Shown here: piece by piece, positions 11,346 to 22,640 of the stretch
Position numbering within the stretch: the first letter of the stretch is position 1
Layout: each line of letters starts with the position of its first letter
Assembly (NCBI GenBank): GCA_039621445.1
Contig: CP154954.1
Span: 50,261,847-50,325,846 of the forward strand
DNA length: 64,000 nucleotides
From: Euglena gracilis
Taxonomy: Eukaryota; Euglenida; Euglenophyceae; Euglenales
Direction of reading: 5' to 3'
Notes under the pieces: model-generated
The model's input: the letters and a program-made list of their open reading frames with translations, nothing else
Told to the model about the DNA's origin: nothing
Databases searched by the model: none
Made by a program: the position numbers and the translations under genes

Positions 11346-11802
11346 AATTTTTCCCAGGAGTTGCAGTATGCATTTTTCCACATTATTTCTACCCCGTAGC
11401 TTTTTGCACAAGATATTGCATCTGATTCCGCCTCTTGCTTTGTTCTTTGGAACAAAACCCCCGTTCCACGATACGCTGCCTGCCCCCTGTGCGGGGTGGA
11501 CGGGTAATAACTCGTTTTGGAACACACAGCCATTCTCCATTTCATGCGTTGCGGTGTGCGTGCGGCGCGCGGGGTGGGGCGCGTAGGGCGGCGTCGTGGT
11601 CCTTGTCGTCGTCGAACTCGGCGTCCATTGGCAAGGGGTGCGCGACGCACATCACACACCATGTGTGGGGGAGCAGTGGTGCTTTTGTTCGTGGACCACC
11701 CGTCCGGGACGGGGCTGTCGAGCCCCTCGTGGATCCAGAGCACAGCCTATTCCAGAGCACAGCCTATTTTTTTTTCCACCCTGGGTGGGACGGTCTGGAG
11801 GT

Positions 11803-11888
11803 GCCCCCGTCCCCGACCGGGGTTTGAACCTGGGTCGCTCGCATGGACCGCGCCGTGGGGGACCACTCGGCCGGGGGGCGGGGGCAAT
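11803..11888 (-). other. tRNA-like A-box/B-box pair, possible SINE head
   Basis: The minus strand has GGCCGAGTGG (11863-11872), an A-box-like D arm of the Ser/Leu tRNA type. GGTTCAAACC (11821-11830) follows at normal spacing as a B box, and a GCCCCCG/CGGGGGC pair could close a stem around both. The acceptor and T stems do not fold cleanly (one T-stem mismatch, extra bases), so I do not call a functional tRNA. A tRNA-derived SINE head or tRNA pseudogene fits better. Confidence 0.3.
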
Positions 11889-12027
11889 GGTTATACGTGC
11901 CGTTCACTCCTGGAGGCCCTTCCGGCCCCCCCGGATGACCACTTTGTGGTCCTGTCAGGTAAGGTGCCGAGAGAGGCAGAAGAAACACCACTCCTCGGCG
12001 TCGCACATGCCCTGCCGCACGCTACAG

Positions 12028-12135
12028 TACCCACTGACCGTGGAGTTCCGGGCGCCTTCGGCGCCCGCTACCGGGGGGGGGGGCTCCCCCCGGACCCCCC
12101 CCCGGGCTTCAAAATAACCTCATCTTGTGCTGCAA
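12028..12135. repeat. GACCGTGGAGTTCC repeat, copy 2
   Basis: Same module order as 11237-11345, including the GGGCGCCTTCGGCGCCC hairpin and the CTTCAAAATAACCTCATCTT end, diverged mainly in C-run lengths. Confidence 0.75.
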
Positions 12136-12154
12136 AGATTTTGCCAAAAAGTAG

Positions 12155-12400
12155 AAGGACCCCTCCCAGGACCCCCCCAGGACCCCCCAGGACCCCCCAG
12201 GACCTCCCCAGGACCCCCCCAGGACCCCCCCAGCACCCCCCCAGGACCCCCCCAGGACCCCCCCAGGACCCCCCCACGACCCCCCCAGCACCCCCCCAGA
12301 ACCCCCCACGCCCCCCCCAGGCCCCCCCAGGACCCCCCAGGACCCCCCCAGCACCCCCCAAGGACCCCCCCAGGACCCCCCAGGACCTCCAGGACAGGGT
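12155..12400. repeat. CCAGGACCCCCC minisatellite
   Basis: About twenty degenerate copies of a 10-13 bp unit (CCCCCCAGGAC and CCCCCCAGCAC variants). Gly/Trp- or Pro-rich frames through it on either strand are low-complexity artefacts, not protein. Confidence 0.9.
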
Positions 12401-12758
12401 CCTGGGGGGGAAAACTGGCCATAAGTGGCTCCCCCCCCGTCCGCTCTTGAAAACTTTTCTGCGCCGGGGGGGATGGCCTTGGCCGCTGTGGCCTGGTAAC
12501 GAAGGGGTTGTTGACCAGAAAGGAATGGCGGTTGATGTTTTGGGATGGAGAACGCTGCCCTTCAGCACCGCGGCTTATTTTCGTGGGACTGTGAGCAGCT
12601 GGGCTTTTTAGGATGCCGGACCCCAAGAAAATAAAACGCCCAAGGTGCACCTCAAGGCTCCCCCTCGGTTCCCACCGTAAAATTTGGCTCCACAATCGGA
12701 CTCCGGTGAAGAATGATCCAGGAGCAAGGGACAGCGAAGGCGGAGCACAAGACAACAG

Positions 12759-12849
12759 TGAGGTCCTGCTCTTCTTTCCGGCTGTTGTTTGTGTTTTTGG
12801 TGTTGGTTGTGGTGTTTCTTACTGCGATGAGATGTCGGAGTAGGCGGAC
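12759..12849 (+). repeat. DIRS A inverted terminal repeat, left
   Basis: Runs from TGAGGTCCTGCTCTTCTTTC to CGGAGTAGGCGGA and is the reverse complement of 17142-17233, with one small indel region near the outer end (GCGATGAGATGT against a GTTTTTCTTTGC-type sequence). Confidence 0.85.
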
Positions 12850-14050
12850 TCGGAGACGGTGTCGGACTTCTCGGTGGCTCGTGGCGGCGGGTTGCTGGCC
12901 TGTCTGTGGGTGAACTGAAATTTCTTGGGGGGGGGCCTCACTGACTTTTTTGTTCTTTTTCGGGTCGGGGGGGCGGGCTCACTGTTGTCTTGTGCTCCGC
13001 CTTCGCTGTCCCTTCCTCCTGGATCATTCTTCACCGGAGTCCGAGACAGCTCCGGCTCCGCACAAGACCCCAGTGAGGCTTTGTGCACCATTTTTTGGAC
13101 AGCAACCCCCGCCTTTTTTCCCGCTTCCAACCGCAAATAATGGGAAGAAAAGGCCTGCACATTTTTTCCATTTTCCAATCTGGCACACCTCCTCAGAGGA
13201 CAAACCCGCCAGTTTATACATGTATACTCCTGCCCCCCTGGTGGAGTGGGGGGCCCACTGGGGGGGTACCCCATGTTTCTCCAACAATCGTTTTGTCAAA
13301 CTCCCAATGGTTTTTGCAGACAGAGGGGTAAAAGGGGGTTTCAGACTTAACAACAGAGGTCCCCCTGGGGGGGCACAGTGTGATGTCAAACTGACATATT
13401 TCTTCATGTTGAACCAGGGGCAAATATTGGGACATGAAGGAAACTGGGGAATTTCCTCCCACTGAGTCTGTCTCCAACCCTTTCTTTGGACCAGAACAAA
13501 AACCTTGCCATCAACCTGGGACACTGTCCTGAAGGTTCTGCTCAAGTCCACTGAACGATGCAAACAGACGAGTCTGAAACTTAAAATGACCTGGTCTCTC
13601 AGATCACTGAGGCACTCTGGGGGAGGTGCTGCTGCCAATTTCTAGAGTAATGACTCAGGATTCCAAAATGAAGAATACCTGGGGGTGGATGTGTTCCGTT
13701 TTCTTTTGTAGGGGGCCAACAGGGATAAAAACCTTAACATGTGAAACCCAGGAAGCTGTATCACAGCACTATAAGCATTCCTGGCTTGAGCCACACTGCA
13801 GGTGAAAATTTTAATGATGCCAGAAGCAACTAATTCTGGGCTCATGGTGTCGAGGTCCATCTGGGACAAGTCCAAAACTCCCCACAGGAGTCTGAAGGCA
13901 GAATCATATCTTGCCAAGGACAGATTTTGACTTAAGAAATTGTCAACCACTGAGGAGGGGATCTGTTGCTTCTGTAACAACTGCCTGACAATAAAATGCA
14001 GACTAGGTGCCATCTTGGCTTTTTCATGGGCTGCCCGTGACAATTCTCGA
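12842..14050 (-). pseudogene. DIRS A tyrosine recombinase (stop plus frameshift)
   Basis: The N-terminal core-binding part reads SLARYDSAFRLLWGVLDLSQ and QARNAYSAVIQLPGF. An in-frame TAG at about 13642 interrupts it. The catalytic part continues in the same frame with the first Arg box (LVCLHRSVDL) and HSTRGAGVYMYKLAGLSSEE, carrying the His-x-x-Arg pair. The Tyr box (AFSSHYLRLEAG) lies one frame over after a break near 13160. The R-H-R-Y set is therefore recognisable but split. This enzyme class would integrate the circular cDNA. A charged Arg/Pro/Ser-rich tail follows and overlaps the inverted repeats. Confidence 0.75.
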
Positions 14051-14385
14051 ACATGTGGTGGCAAGCCAGATTTCTCAGGGCTGGTGTGTGTGGAATGTGA
14101 AGTTTGATTAACAGGGGCCACCACACAGCTGAAACCCACAGGGGGCAAATCAGAAGGCATTTTAGGTGTCTGTGTTCCTTTAATCTCAGGAGCCACTGGC
14201 TCAGGACAGACCAGGGGGGGTTTGCATAAACCTCTGAGAATATGTCCAGAGGGCAGTTCAAACTGTCTGTGGCCACTGCCTGAAAATGGGGCCATCGACT
14301 CACAAACTGAGAAAGTTTGTGATTCCCTGGTGATGCAAACATGTCCACAGTTGGGTTGATGAATTGCTGGAAAATGTGCATGACT
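13932..14385 (-). pseudogene. DIRS A post-RNase H domain, frame-shifted
   Basis: Reads TVDMFASPGNHKLSQFVSRW, EVYANPPWSVLSQWL and CLLICPLWVSAVWWPLLIKL. This is the conserved D.FAS..N.....W / NPPW block found after RNase H in DIRS-group elements, sometimes described as methyltransferase-like. It is in a different frame from the flanking RNase H and recombinase. The entry shift coincides with a T7 run at about 14383. Confidence 0.65.
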
Positions 14386-15606
14386 TTTTTTGAAAATGAA
14401 AGGGTTTAAACTGTAATCCCCTGGGTCGAAGTGCCATCTGCTGATGGCATCGCTTTTCATGCTTTGGGAGGGGGCCCAGTGAACTTGGAGGGTGATGTCC
14501 ATTTCCATACACCACTTGAGAAAGGGTCTGATGAGTTTGTTCAGGTGGGGTAGACTGCCCCCCCCTTTGAGAAGATAGTAGTAGGAAACTTTGTTGTCCA
14601 CTGTTAGGGACACTGTGTCCTTTTTCCTGGCTAAAGACCTTACAGTTGAGATGGCTGCGATCAATTCTTTTACATTGATATGTAAATGAGAGTCTTTCGC
14701 CAAAATTCTTGTAATTGGGTGCCAGCTTGTAGGTCCAGGCCTCCCCAACCAAAGGTTGAACTGTCTGACTCCAGGTGTCTGGTGGCTGGGCTTGGGAAGG
14801 GTCTCCCCCCCCCCCCAGGTCTGCAGAATTTCCCTGACATCTTGCAGTTGAGATTTTACCTCCTCTGGGATTGGAACCTGATGATCCCAGCCAAATTTTT
14901 CTTGTAGGTTGACAAAACCTACCAAAGTGTCTGTGAATGCCCTGAGGAAGGGCAGCCCCACCAAGAAGCTTCTTATGCATCCCAAAATTGAGGCCATTTT
15001 CCTGCAACTGAGGGACTGGTGTGTGACTAATTTCCCCAGTTCCCTCCGAACCATTTTCAGTTTTTCTGTCCCCAACTGTAATTTTCCCTGTGCCAGATTG
15101 AGTTGAAATCCCAAATGGGGGAGATTTTGGGTGGGTTGAAGGATTGATTTCTTGCTGTTGATTTTGAAACACCCCTGCTGTAAATCTGCTAGCATGATGG
15201 TCAGGTGGTTGCTGACTTGCTTCTGACTGTCTCCTATCAGGAGGATGTCGTCCAGGTACACAAAACATAAAAGGCCTTTGGCCCTCCAACGTTTTTCCAG
15301 GCATTTCATTAGACTCATGAATTTTCCCGGCAGCACATTTAAACCAAAACAAGCTGCCTGGAATTCCCAGCATGTGTCTTCCAGGGTCATCCTCATGTAG
15401 GGTCTTAGCGCTGGGTTCAACATTAAATGAAAGTAGGCGTCCTTTAAGTCTACTTTCGCACCCCATTGTCCTTTTTTCAGGTGCCTGAAGATGACCTGGA
15501 TGTTGTCCAGTTTGAATGGGTGTGGGGAAAAATGCTGGTTCAGTTGGCGACAGTCGCTGATTAAACGATGTTTTTCCCCCTGAGGCTCTTTTTTTGGAGA
15601 TTGCAA
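14385..15606 (-). pseudogene. DIRS A reverse transcriptase and RNase H
   Basis: RT motifs are in order: HRLISDCRQLNQHF, AKVDLKDAYFHL (the catalytic Asp of palm motif A), CFGLNVLPGKF, and FVYLDDILLIG, the YxDD box, followed by HLGFQLNLAQGKL. RNase H follows with HINVKELIAAISTVRS, TVDNKVSYYYL and HWAPSQSMKSDAISRW. The frame joins the upstream Gag-like ORF only through a shift at an A7 run (15588-15594). As an isolated domain it is open for about 400 codons. Confidence 0.8.
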
Positions 15607-17092
15607 ACCAAGGGATGGTGTGTTGGGTACCCTTCCAGGGGACTGGTTTTATGGCTCCTGCCTGAAAATAGTCCTGTAAAATGCTTTTTGCCTTTTGTAT
15701 TTCCACCTTTGACTTTGGTATGGAACATGTGCTGAGGGAGGGGGGTGACTCCCAAGGGGGGGTTACCCCCTGTGTGATGAGTTGCAACACCCTGGGGGGG
15801 GGGCAACCTTTTGCCACCATGGCAGCTGGTCCTGAAGCCTCTGAAACAGAGGCACTCCCAGAAAGTGCTCCTCTGTCAGCAGCAGCACCTCGGTGATCTG
15901 TTCCACAGATCTCAAGCATGCAGCTTCCCACAGCCTGCAGATGTCTTGGCTTCTGCCCCTCAGGGCTGGTTGACTTTGTGGCACAATGCCCAGCTCTGGA
16001 GGACACAATGTCCTTTTGGGACTTGATGAGTTCTGATCTGAAAAGGAAGGAGCAATACTTCCTGGCAAGATGTTGGGCAAACCATTTTCCTCCTTTGGAC
16101 TTGCTTTTCCCTTTGGGGCCAGACCGCCATGGTCTCGGTTGCCAATTTGTTGGCCATTGCTTGAACTTCCACCCTTTTCCACCTGTGGGGGTGGGAAAAT
16201 GCCACATGGGGAACTCACCCTTGAAGGGGGATTTGATACCCTCTTTGTTGATGCCAGCTTGGGCTTTGGCCATTTTGATGTCTTCAGGGGTGAACAGGCC
16301 ATTTCCTGGTTGTATGGTCTGAGGGATGCTTCTCCGCTTCCTCTCCTTGACAATGTCTCCTTCACAGGCAGCCACGTATGCGAATAATTGTTGGCTCAAA
16401 CCCAATACGTCTTCAGGGGCTCCTTGTAAGGTGCAGTGCAGCGCTGCCAAGATACGCAGTATGTTCAAGAACTTCTGCTGGACTGCACGCAGGGTGCGGT
16501 CGTACCCACTCTTACCGTCTTGACGGTGGTTGTTCTCCTCCGCTTTGGGCTTCAGGGTCTTCCAGGTGGGTATCTGTTCCAGCAAACTTCGTACGTCCAA
16601 TCGTAAGTCCCCAGACTGTACCTGTGTCCATATCCTGTCCAGGTCCCCCGGCAGTGCCTCCTCGGCCGTCTGCCAGGGGAAGTCCTGGGCTTCCTCCGCC
16701 GCGCGCGCTGCCTCCTCGTCGCGATCCATCTCCGCCGTCGTCCACTTCTCGTACAGCTTGAAGGCCACGTCCGACGCCTTGTCGCTTAGATCCAATGACG
16801 GTATCGAGACGTTCTTCGTGAGTGCCAAGCTGTAGAGGTAAGCCGCCAGATATGGTTGTAGGGTAGACTCCACCATAGCAACTCCAGTGAGCTTCCGTAC
16901 AGCAAGGGCACAGCGGGTTGTATCCCACCCTGCTCCACTCCACTTCTGACCTGAACCAATCGTGGCCATCACGGCGGTAGCGTCGGCATCTCGTAAGAAG
17001 GCTTTTGTCAGCGATTCTTGTAAGAAAATGGTGCTCCACGCCGCTTCGAAGGCCTCTTTGTCGGTCTCGTCTTGCAGGTGCGAAATTTGCAT
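15590..17092 (-). pseudogene. DIRS A Gag-like and pre-RT ORF
   Basis: I start at the Met of MQISHLQDETDKEAFEAAW, the first Met after the inverted repeat. The region is helical and acidic (ALPGDLDRIWTQVQSGDLRL, LLEQIPTWKTLKPKAEENN). A basic Gly/Lys/Trp-rich stretch (GPKGKSKSKGGKWFAQ) suited to RNA binding follows, then the pre-RT segment (ILQDYFQAGAIKPVPWKG) that leads into the polymerase one frame over. Gag of DIRS elements is poorly conserved, so the name rests on position and composition. Confidence 0.55.
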
Positions 17093-17141
17093 GATCAGCT
17101 TGAATACTTTGGTTGCAGCTCCGTGCCAAAAGGACGTTATG

Positions 17142-17233
17142 ATCCGCCTACTCCGGCAAAGAAAAACAGTAAGAAACACCACAACCAACACCAAAAACAC
17201 AAACAACAGCCGGAAAGAAGAGCAGGACCTCAC
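17142..17233 (-). repeat. DIRS A inverted terminal repeat, right
   Basis: Starts ATCCGCCTACTCCGG and ends GAGCAGGACCTCA. Pairs with 12759-12849. Hydrophobic frames through it (LFVFLVLVVVFLT) come from the T/G-rich repeat and are not a membrane protein. Confidence 0.85.
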
Positions 17234-17268
17234 TGGGGTCTTGTGAGGAGCCGGAGCTGTCGGCCACG

Positions 17269-19624
17269 GAAAGTCAACACAAGAAGCAACGGCGCAGCCG
17301 TCGGGGAAAAGCGGGGCCCTGTTTGGCTCTGTAAAAGTTCTTCGTGCAAGAAGTCGGGCCCCGCACTTCGGGATGGTGAGATCCTGCTCTTTCCGCTGTT
17401 TTTTTGTTTTTTTGTGCGTCTTTGTTGCGGAGGTAAAACTCACTTCGCTTCAGGTGCCGGGGCTGGCGACGTCGCTGACACCTGGTTAAGGCGTACTTTC
17501 GAAGGTGCCAAAGGTGAATGCTGGAGCGCTCGTTTTCTCGCCTGGAGGCAACGTTCGGGCTGGGAGGCACTCCTTTTCTCCCTTTTCTTTTTTTTGCGGC
17601 GCAAAGAAGCAGGCTGGCAGCTGGAAATCCGCTAAGGCCCTTCAGCAGATTGAGCACTCAAGGACCCCCGAAAAATCGCACAAACGGTTTTTATCAACAC
17701 TCCGCGGGCCTAGCCGTGCTGCCAGGCGGGAAAAAAACTTTGAAAAATCCATTCAGGATATTGGCTAAATTTTTGAACCCATTTCCAACGCGGTGGCGGT
17801 TTTCCGGGCAGAGCTAAAAGCCAGCGAGTCGCCGTGAAAAATGCAGCTAATCCCCCCAGGAGGGGTCGGCACAGCCGCCAAACTGAATGAGCGCCGGCGA
17901 AGCACCAGAAATCCCAAAAATGCCCACAAATAATGCCTTCAGGTGTTGACAGAAAATATACAGAAAACCCCAAAACTTTTCCTGTGCCTCCTCCCCTTGT
18001 CACCCTCTCACTTACCTGCCTTCAGAATTAATGTGTGATGCAGTGAGAATATCAAGGCCAACTCGTGCAACAGACCCCAAGCTGGGAGGAGGTCTGCTCA
18101 AGGGCAATTGCAAATTCGGCGCCCAAAAGAAGAGGGCTGAATTGGGGTAGTGCGTAGTCCGCCGGTTCTTCCTTCCCTTCCTCTTTATGACCAATTAATG
18201 GAATCAAATAGGATATGACTGGTACACAGCTCCAGTCGTCAATAAATCTGAAACACAACGAGGAAAAATGCCCCATGAAAATGAAAATCCCAAACCTTAT
18301 CGCAGTCTGCGAGCAACACACCTGCGTTCTGCCTTCGGGAGGACAATGGCAATCCGAAGAACCAGTGCAAAAGTGCGTGGGAATGCCACTTTGTGAAACA
18401 AAGAATGATGAACAACGCAAAAATGATTAGGAATGTTTCTGAGTGCATTGTGGAGTCAGTGTTGTGTTGTGTGAGTGCTAACTGTCGCTCGAGAACAAGG
18501 GGAACACCACCCTTGAGAGTGCGTGCTTGTTTGGACAGAAACCAATTCTTGCACGAAACACTGGGCGGTGAAAGAGTTAACGTGTTGTCTGCTTGTGTTG
18601 AGAAAATATATTTGGTACAACAAACACTGACCTACACACAAACACAAAATATGTGTTCACACAGCCACCACACGCACACCCAACACACACACACACACAT
18701 CACATCATATGAACATGCACGCACACACGTAACACAACACAACACAACACAAACAACACACCACACCACACCACACCACACCACACCACACCACACCACT
18801 TTCCTGGGACAGACTGCCCTTCCCATGGTTATTTCAGTACCCATTTTAGCCACTAGCAATTTCCCCATCGATGATCCTTCCCAGAGGTCTCAACGACCCT
18901 GGTTTGAGGGAGAAACACAATATTACCTGGTGTGTGTGTGCATGTGCATAGTGTGTATGAGTGTGCGTGCGTATGAGTGTGCGTGCGCGTGTGTGCGTGC
19001 ATGCGTGCATGCGTGCGGGCTTGCGTGTTCCCCCTTTTGCTGCACCTGTTGGTGGGCAAACGTGCCCTACCAAAGCACCGCACAGGGCGAACATTTCAGC
19101 CTCAGACGAAGTGTGTCCTGAAGTGTCCTGAAGTGAGTCGGTGGCACACCGAGGCGCTCTTGTAAATCCCCCCCAAAGAAGACCCCCCAAGAAATGACCC
19201 CCCAAAAATATCCAACATATTTACAACGTATTTGGGAATTTTGAAAACCAAAAATAGCACGGCAAATTTCAGTTTTGTTTTCAAATGAAGCGAAGCAGGG
19301 AACAAAAATTTTTTTCGTATATTTGGGAACCCAAAAAATGACGGTTTTTAATGCCTTGGTCGCCGGTCAAGGGAAAAAACCCGACAGAAATACCCTATCC
19401 CTAAAAAAGACCCTGCCTCCTGATGTTCCACAACGTAACTAAAAATACCACAGATCCCACCTTTGGGGGGGGGGGCGGTAGACTCACGCTTCCCACCAGG
19501 GTCCTTCTGGACACTGCTAGCCATGCTCACATGACTTTCCTGGCATCCTTCATGGCGTAGTGCCATTGTGTGGGGAAAGACAAAAATATGCCCGGGGAAT
19601 GAAAAATACGACAAAAAAGGGCTC
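17269..19624. other. Between the two DIRS elements, no supported gene
   Basis: Unique moderate-GC sequence to 18600. Then come CA-rich microsatellites with an (ACCAC)n block (18757-18796) and a TG-rich block (18930-19025). A/T-rich sequence from 19160 to 19340 precedes element B. No exon-like frame stands out. Confidence 0.4.
18645..19025. repeat. Microsatellite cluster (CA, ACCAC, TG)
   Basis: ACACAACACAAC-type repeats at 18730-18756, about eight ACCAC pentamers at 18757-18796, and GTGTGTGCATG/GTGCGTGC repeats at 18930-19020. Confidence 0.9.
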
Positions 19625-19759
19625 GTACTCCCTCGAGGAAAACCGACCAGGGAGGAAGGGACACCGAGGGCGAAGCACAAAGACCTTGTGAGGCCATGCC
19701 TTGCTCGCCGGCGGTGTTGTTTGGATTGTTTGCTGCGTTGGGTTAGGAGTCCCTGCTTA

Positions 19760-21010
19760 GTGCCGCCTCGCCGGAGTTGGCTGACGATGCTGCTCCGACT
19801 TGGCGACGTGACTTCTTGCCCCTGGGGGGGGGTCCCCCCCCTCTCCCCCCCCTGGCCCCCACTCTCTGACCGAGGGCTTTTGAAGACAAATTTTCTTTTA
19901 CGGGTGGGGGGGTCGGGCTCACAAGGTCTTTGTGCTTCGCCCTCGGTGTCCCTTCCTCCCTGGTCGGTTTTCCTCGAGGGAGTACGAGACACCTCGGGCT
20001 CCGCACTTTGCCCTTGTGAGGCCAGATTGTGCACTGAAATTAGGGGGGCCAGGGCATTTTCCAGGGCACCTTGGGCACCCAGTCGTTGATAGTGGGCTGT
20101 AAAAGCCTCCACCCCCCTCCACTGGCCAATTTCGCAAACTTCTTGGGCAGAAAGGCCCAATTTTTTCAATAAACCAACTCCTGCCCCTCTGGTGGAGTGG
20201 GCCCCCCACACCTGGGGAGTCACCCCATGTTTGGCCAAAAAATCTTTTGTGATAGAAGCAACAGTGTCTGCACTTATGGCTCTGAAGGGGGGTTTTAATG
20301 AAATTAGGAGGGGGCCCCCAGGTCTGACGAATGAACGTGTGGCAGCCACATAGCACATCATTAAATGAAATGGGCTTATTTGGGGACACTGGGGTATGGA
20401 CACAACCCTCTCCCACTTATGAAATTTTTGCCCTTTACGCTTAATTTTGATGTAGGGTGCCCTACCCAACACACTGGTGGTTCGTTTGACTTGTGCCAAG
20501 TCAGAGGATCGATATAAACAGAGAATTCGTGAGCAAAAAATCAGCTGGGTATGCAATGTACAAATATCAGTGGGCATAGGGGTCTTGGCCAGCCCCAGGA
20601 GGATTGGGAGGGGATCCCAAAATGCCCCATACTTCTCCAGATTTTGGTTCCAAAGCCTCTTGTAGGGGGTTAACAGGGTGTGGAATCTCAGTCCACCAAA
20701 CCCAGGAATCAAAAGCATTGCACTGTATGCATTACGGGCTTGGACCTTTGAAAATTGGAATAATTGTATTAAAGCGTCAGCCACTTGGTCAGTGGTGGCT
20801 TCAGGGGGGGGCACCCCCATGTGTTCCAAAATTACCCACAGAAGTGCAAAAGCACTCTGATAACGTTTTAAACTGGGGTTTCTCCCCAGGAAATCTTCAA
20901 TGGTTTTAACCTGAATTTGTTTCCCCTCCAAAATTTGCCTGAGCAAATCATGCAAAGTAGGGGCCACCTGGGGGGTGGCATTTGTTCCCCCCTGCAATTG
21001 GTGAACATAC
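19760..21010 (-). CDS. DIRS B tyrosine recombinase (open)
   Basis: One continuous frame. An N-terminal helical domain (SLKRYQSAFALLWVILEHMG, KVQARNAYSAMLLIPGFGGL) is followed by the catalytic domain with the Arg box (LCLYRSSDLAQV), the His-x-x-Arg box (WGAHSTRGAGVGLLKKLGLS) and the Tyr box (EAFTAHYQRLG). The R-H-R-Y set is complete, and the last motif follows CEIGQW as in the DIRS/Ngaro recombinases. A charged tail (TPSRKTDQGGRDTEGEAQ) runs into the inverted repeats. Start not defined; it may be read as part of a longer polyprotein. The catalytic core looks intact. Confidence 0.75.
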
Positions 21011-22010
21011 CCCTGTAGGGGGTGATTTTCAGGCAGGGGGTCCCTGGCACTTTCATTTTTATTAATTGGGGCCACCATGTGGCTGAATCCCAGTAGGGGG
21101 TGACCATCAAAACTTTGGTCTGGGGAAACATTTTCAACCTGGGCAGAAATTTTTGGATTATTGACCAGGGGGGGTTTGCATAAAGATCCCCCATGTTGTC
21201 CAGTGGACATTGTAGTGCATTTACTGCTGTGGCTTCCCAATGGGGCCACCTGGCCACAAAATTGGGCAGTTTTTTGTTGCCTGGGGAGGCAAATAAATCT
21301 GTTTCCAGATTTATGAAATTTTGGAATTGCTGTCTTAACCATTGAAAAAGTTGGGGGTCTAAAGAATAATCCCCCCTGTCCATTTCCCATCTGCTTATGG
21401 GGTCTGCTAGGCATTCCTTTGAAGGCACCCAGTTGACTTGGAGGTTTACTTGGTGCTCCATGCACCATTTGAAAAATGGTCTTAGCATTTTGTTGAAGGG
21501 GTCTTTTCTGCCCCCACCTTTTGTTAGGTAATAGTAGATTACCTGGTTGTCCACAGACAAAGAAACTGTTTCTCCCGGTTTGCTCAAACTTTTCACAGTG
21601 TTTATTGCTGCACTGAGCTCCTTTACATTGATGTGTAAAATGGAGTCTTTTCTCCAAAATTCCTGCACAATTTCTCCTGTGTGGATGTCCAGCCCCCCCC
21701 AGGCATGGGTGCTGCTGTCTGAGTGCAACTCTCTGGTTGCATTTTGGGGGAAGGGTCTGCCCCCCCAGGTGTCCAATAGAGTTTTTATTTCCCTTAATTG
21801 GGCCTTGATTTCCTGGGAAATGGGGTGTTTTGAGTCCCAGGGGGCTGTGGACTTTGCCACCAAAAAATTTGCCAGGGTGTCTGTAAAAGCCCTTAAAAAG
21901 GGCAGGGCCATTAGATTGCATCTTATTTGACCCAAAATGGCAGCCAACTGCCTTTTTGACATGTAATCTTTTTTCACTATTTTTCCCAGCTCCTTTTTTA
22001 TAGTTTTGAC
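20868..22010 (-). pseudogene. DIRS B RNase H and post-RNase H domain
   Basis: Follows the RT after a frame change at a C6 run near 22015. Reads QLAAILGQIRCNLMALPFLR (RT thumb), HINVKELSAAINTVKSLSKP, TVSLSVDNQVIYYYLTKGGG and VNWVPSKECLADPISRW (RNase H). The ETDLFASPGNKKLPNFVARW and DLYANPPWSIIQKF block common to the group comes next. The stretch itself has no internal stop. Confidence 0.75.
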
Positions 22011-22640
22011 TTTCTGGGGGGCACTTGTAACTTTCCTTCCTGGAAGTTCAGTTGAAAACCCAGGTGGGTTACCACTTGGGTGGGCTGCAGGGTAGACTTT
22101 TTCACATTGATTTTGAACCCAGAATCCAGCAAATCTTTGACAACTCTGTTCAGGTGACTTTGCAAAATGTTTTGGGTGGGAGCCACCAGTAAAATGTCGT
22201 CCAGGTAAATAAAGACCTGGATGCCCCTTTTTCTCCACAGTTTTTCGAATGTCTTCATTACTGACATGAAAATTTGGGGCATTACATTTAGCCCAAAGCA
22301 GCCTGTTTGAAATTCCCAGGTCTGCCCCCCTACCTGATGCCTTAAAAAAGGCCTTAGGCCAGGACTTAGTGGAATGTGGAAATAGGCATCCTTCAGGTCT
22401 ATTTTTGCTGCCCAGTGGCCTTTTTCCAAAACTGGGAAAATGTGCTGGATATGATCCAGCTTGAAAGGTTTTACTTGAAACTGCTGATCTATTTCTCTGC
22501 AGTCGCTGATCATTCTCCATTTTGTTGTTCCCCCCTCTGGTTTCGAAATTAGAAACCATGGGATTAAATGCTGGGATTCTGAATCCCAAACTCGTTTTAT
22601 TGACCCAGTTTTTTCGTAATCCAGCAGAATTTTTTTCTGC
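21998..22640 (-). pseudogene. DIRS B reverse transcriptase
   Basis: Reads WFLISKPEGGTTKWRMISDC, AAKIDLKDAYFHIPLSPGLR (motif A), CFGLNVMPQIFMSVM, VFIYLDDILLVAP (YxDD box) and HLGFQLNFQEGKLQV. All core palm motifs are present. It is shifted against both neighbours: upstream at an A7 run (about 22633) and downstream at a C6 run (about 22015). Confidence 0.75.

Larger units (their letters stand above)
8611..12690. other. Repeat-rich non-coding DNA
   Basis: Holds blocks of TAGGGGCAGGCACC repeats (8650-8930), CCCACCCACC-rich sequence (9070-9430), A/T-rich unique sequence (9600-10350), several C(n)G(n) palindromes, a duplicated GACCGTGGAGTTCC module (11240 and 12030) and a minisatellite (12155-12400). 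Apart from the tRNA-like block I find no gene. An acidic minus-strand frame near 11600 (DAEFDDDKDHDAALR) is too short to support. Confidence 0.4.
12699..17268 (-). mobile_element. DIRS-like retrotransposon A (decayed)
   Basis: About 4.6 kb read on the minus strand: Gag-like/pre-RT, reverse transcriptase, RNase H, a post-RNase H NPPW domain and tyrosine recombinase, in that order. The ends form the DIRS pattern. A 91 bp inverted terminal repeat pair (12759-12849 with 17142-17233) is joined by internal segments that complement the flanks (12699-12760 with 12980-13041, and 13042-13077 with 17233-17268). DIRS elements integrate through a circular intermediate using the recombinase, so no target duplication is expected and none is seen. 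One in-frame stop and several frameshifts make this copy defective as read. Confidence 0.85.

Noticed and set aside
11570-11660. Acidic minus-strand exon DAEFDDDKDHDAALR
   Set aside because: Too short, with no clear acceptor or donor and no neighbour exon on that strand.
12068-12611. Gly/Trp-rich or Pro-rich open frames
   Set aside because: They arise from the CCAGGACCCCCC minisatellite, are open in several frames on both strands and have no domain.
17142-17250. Transmembrane-like segment LFVFLVLVVVFLT
   Set aside because: It is a translation of the DIRS inverted repeat, which also occurs in the opposite orientation at the other end.
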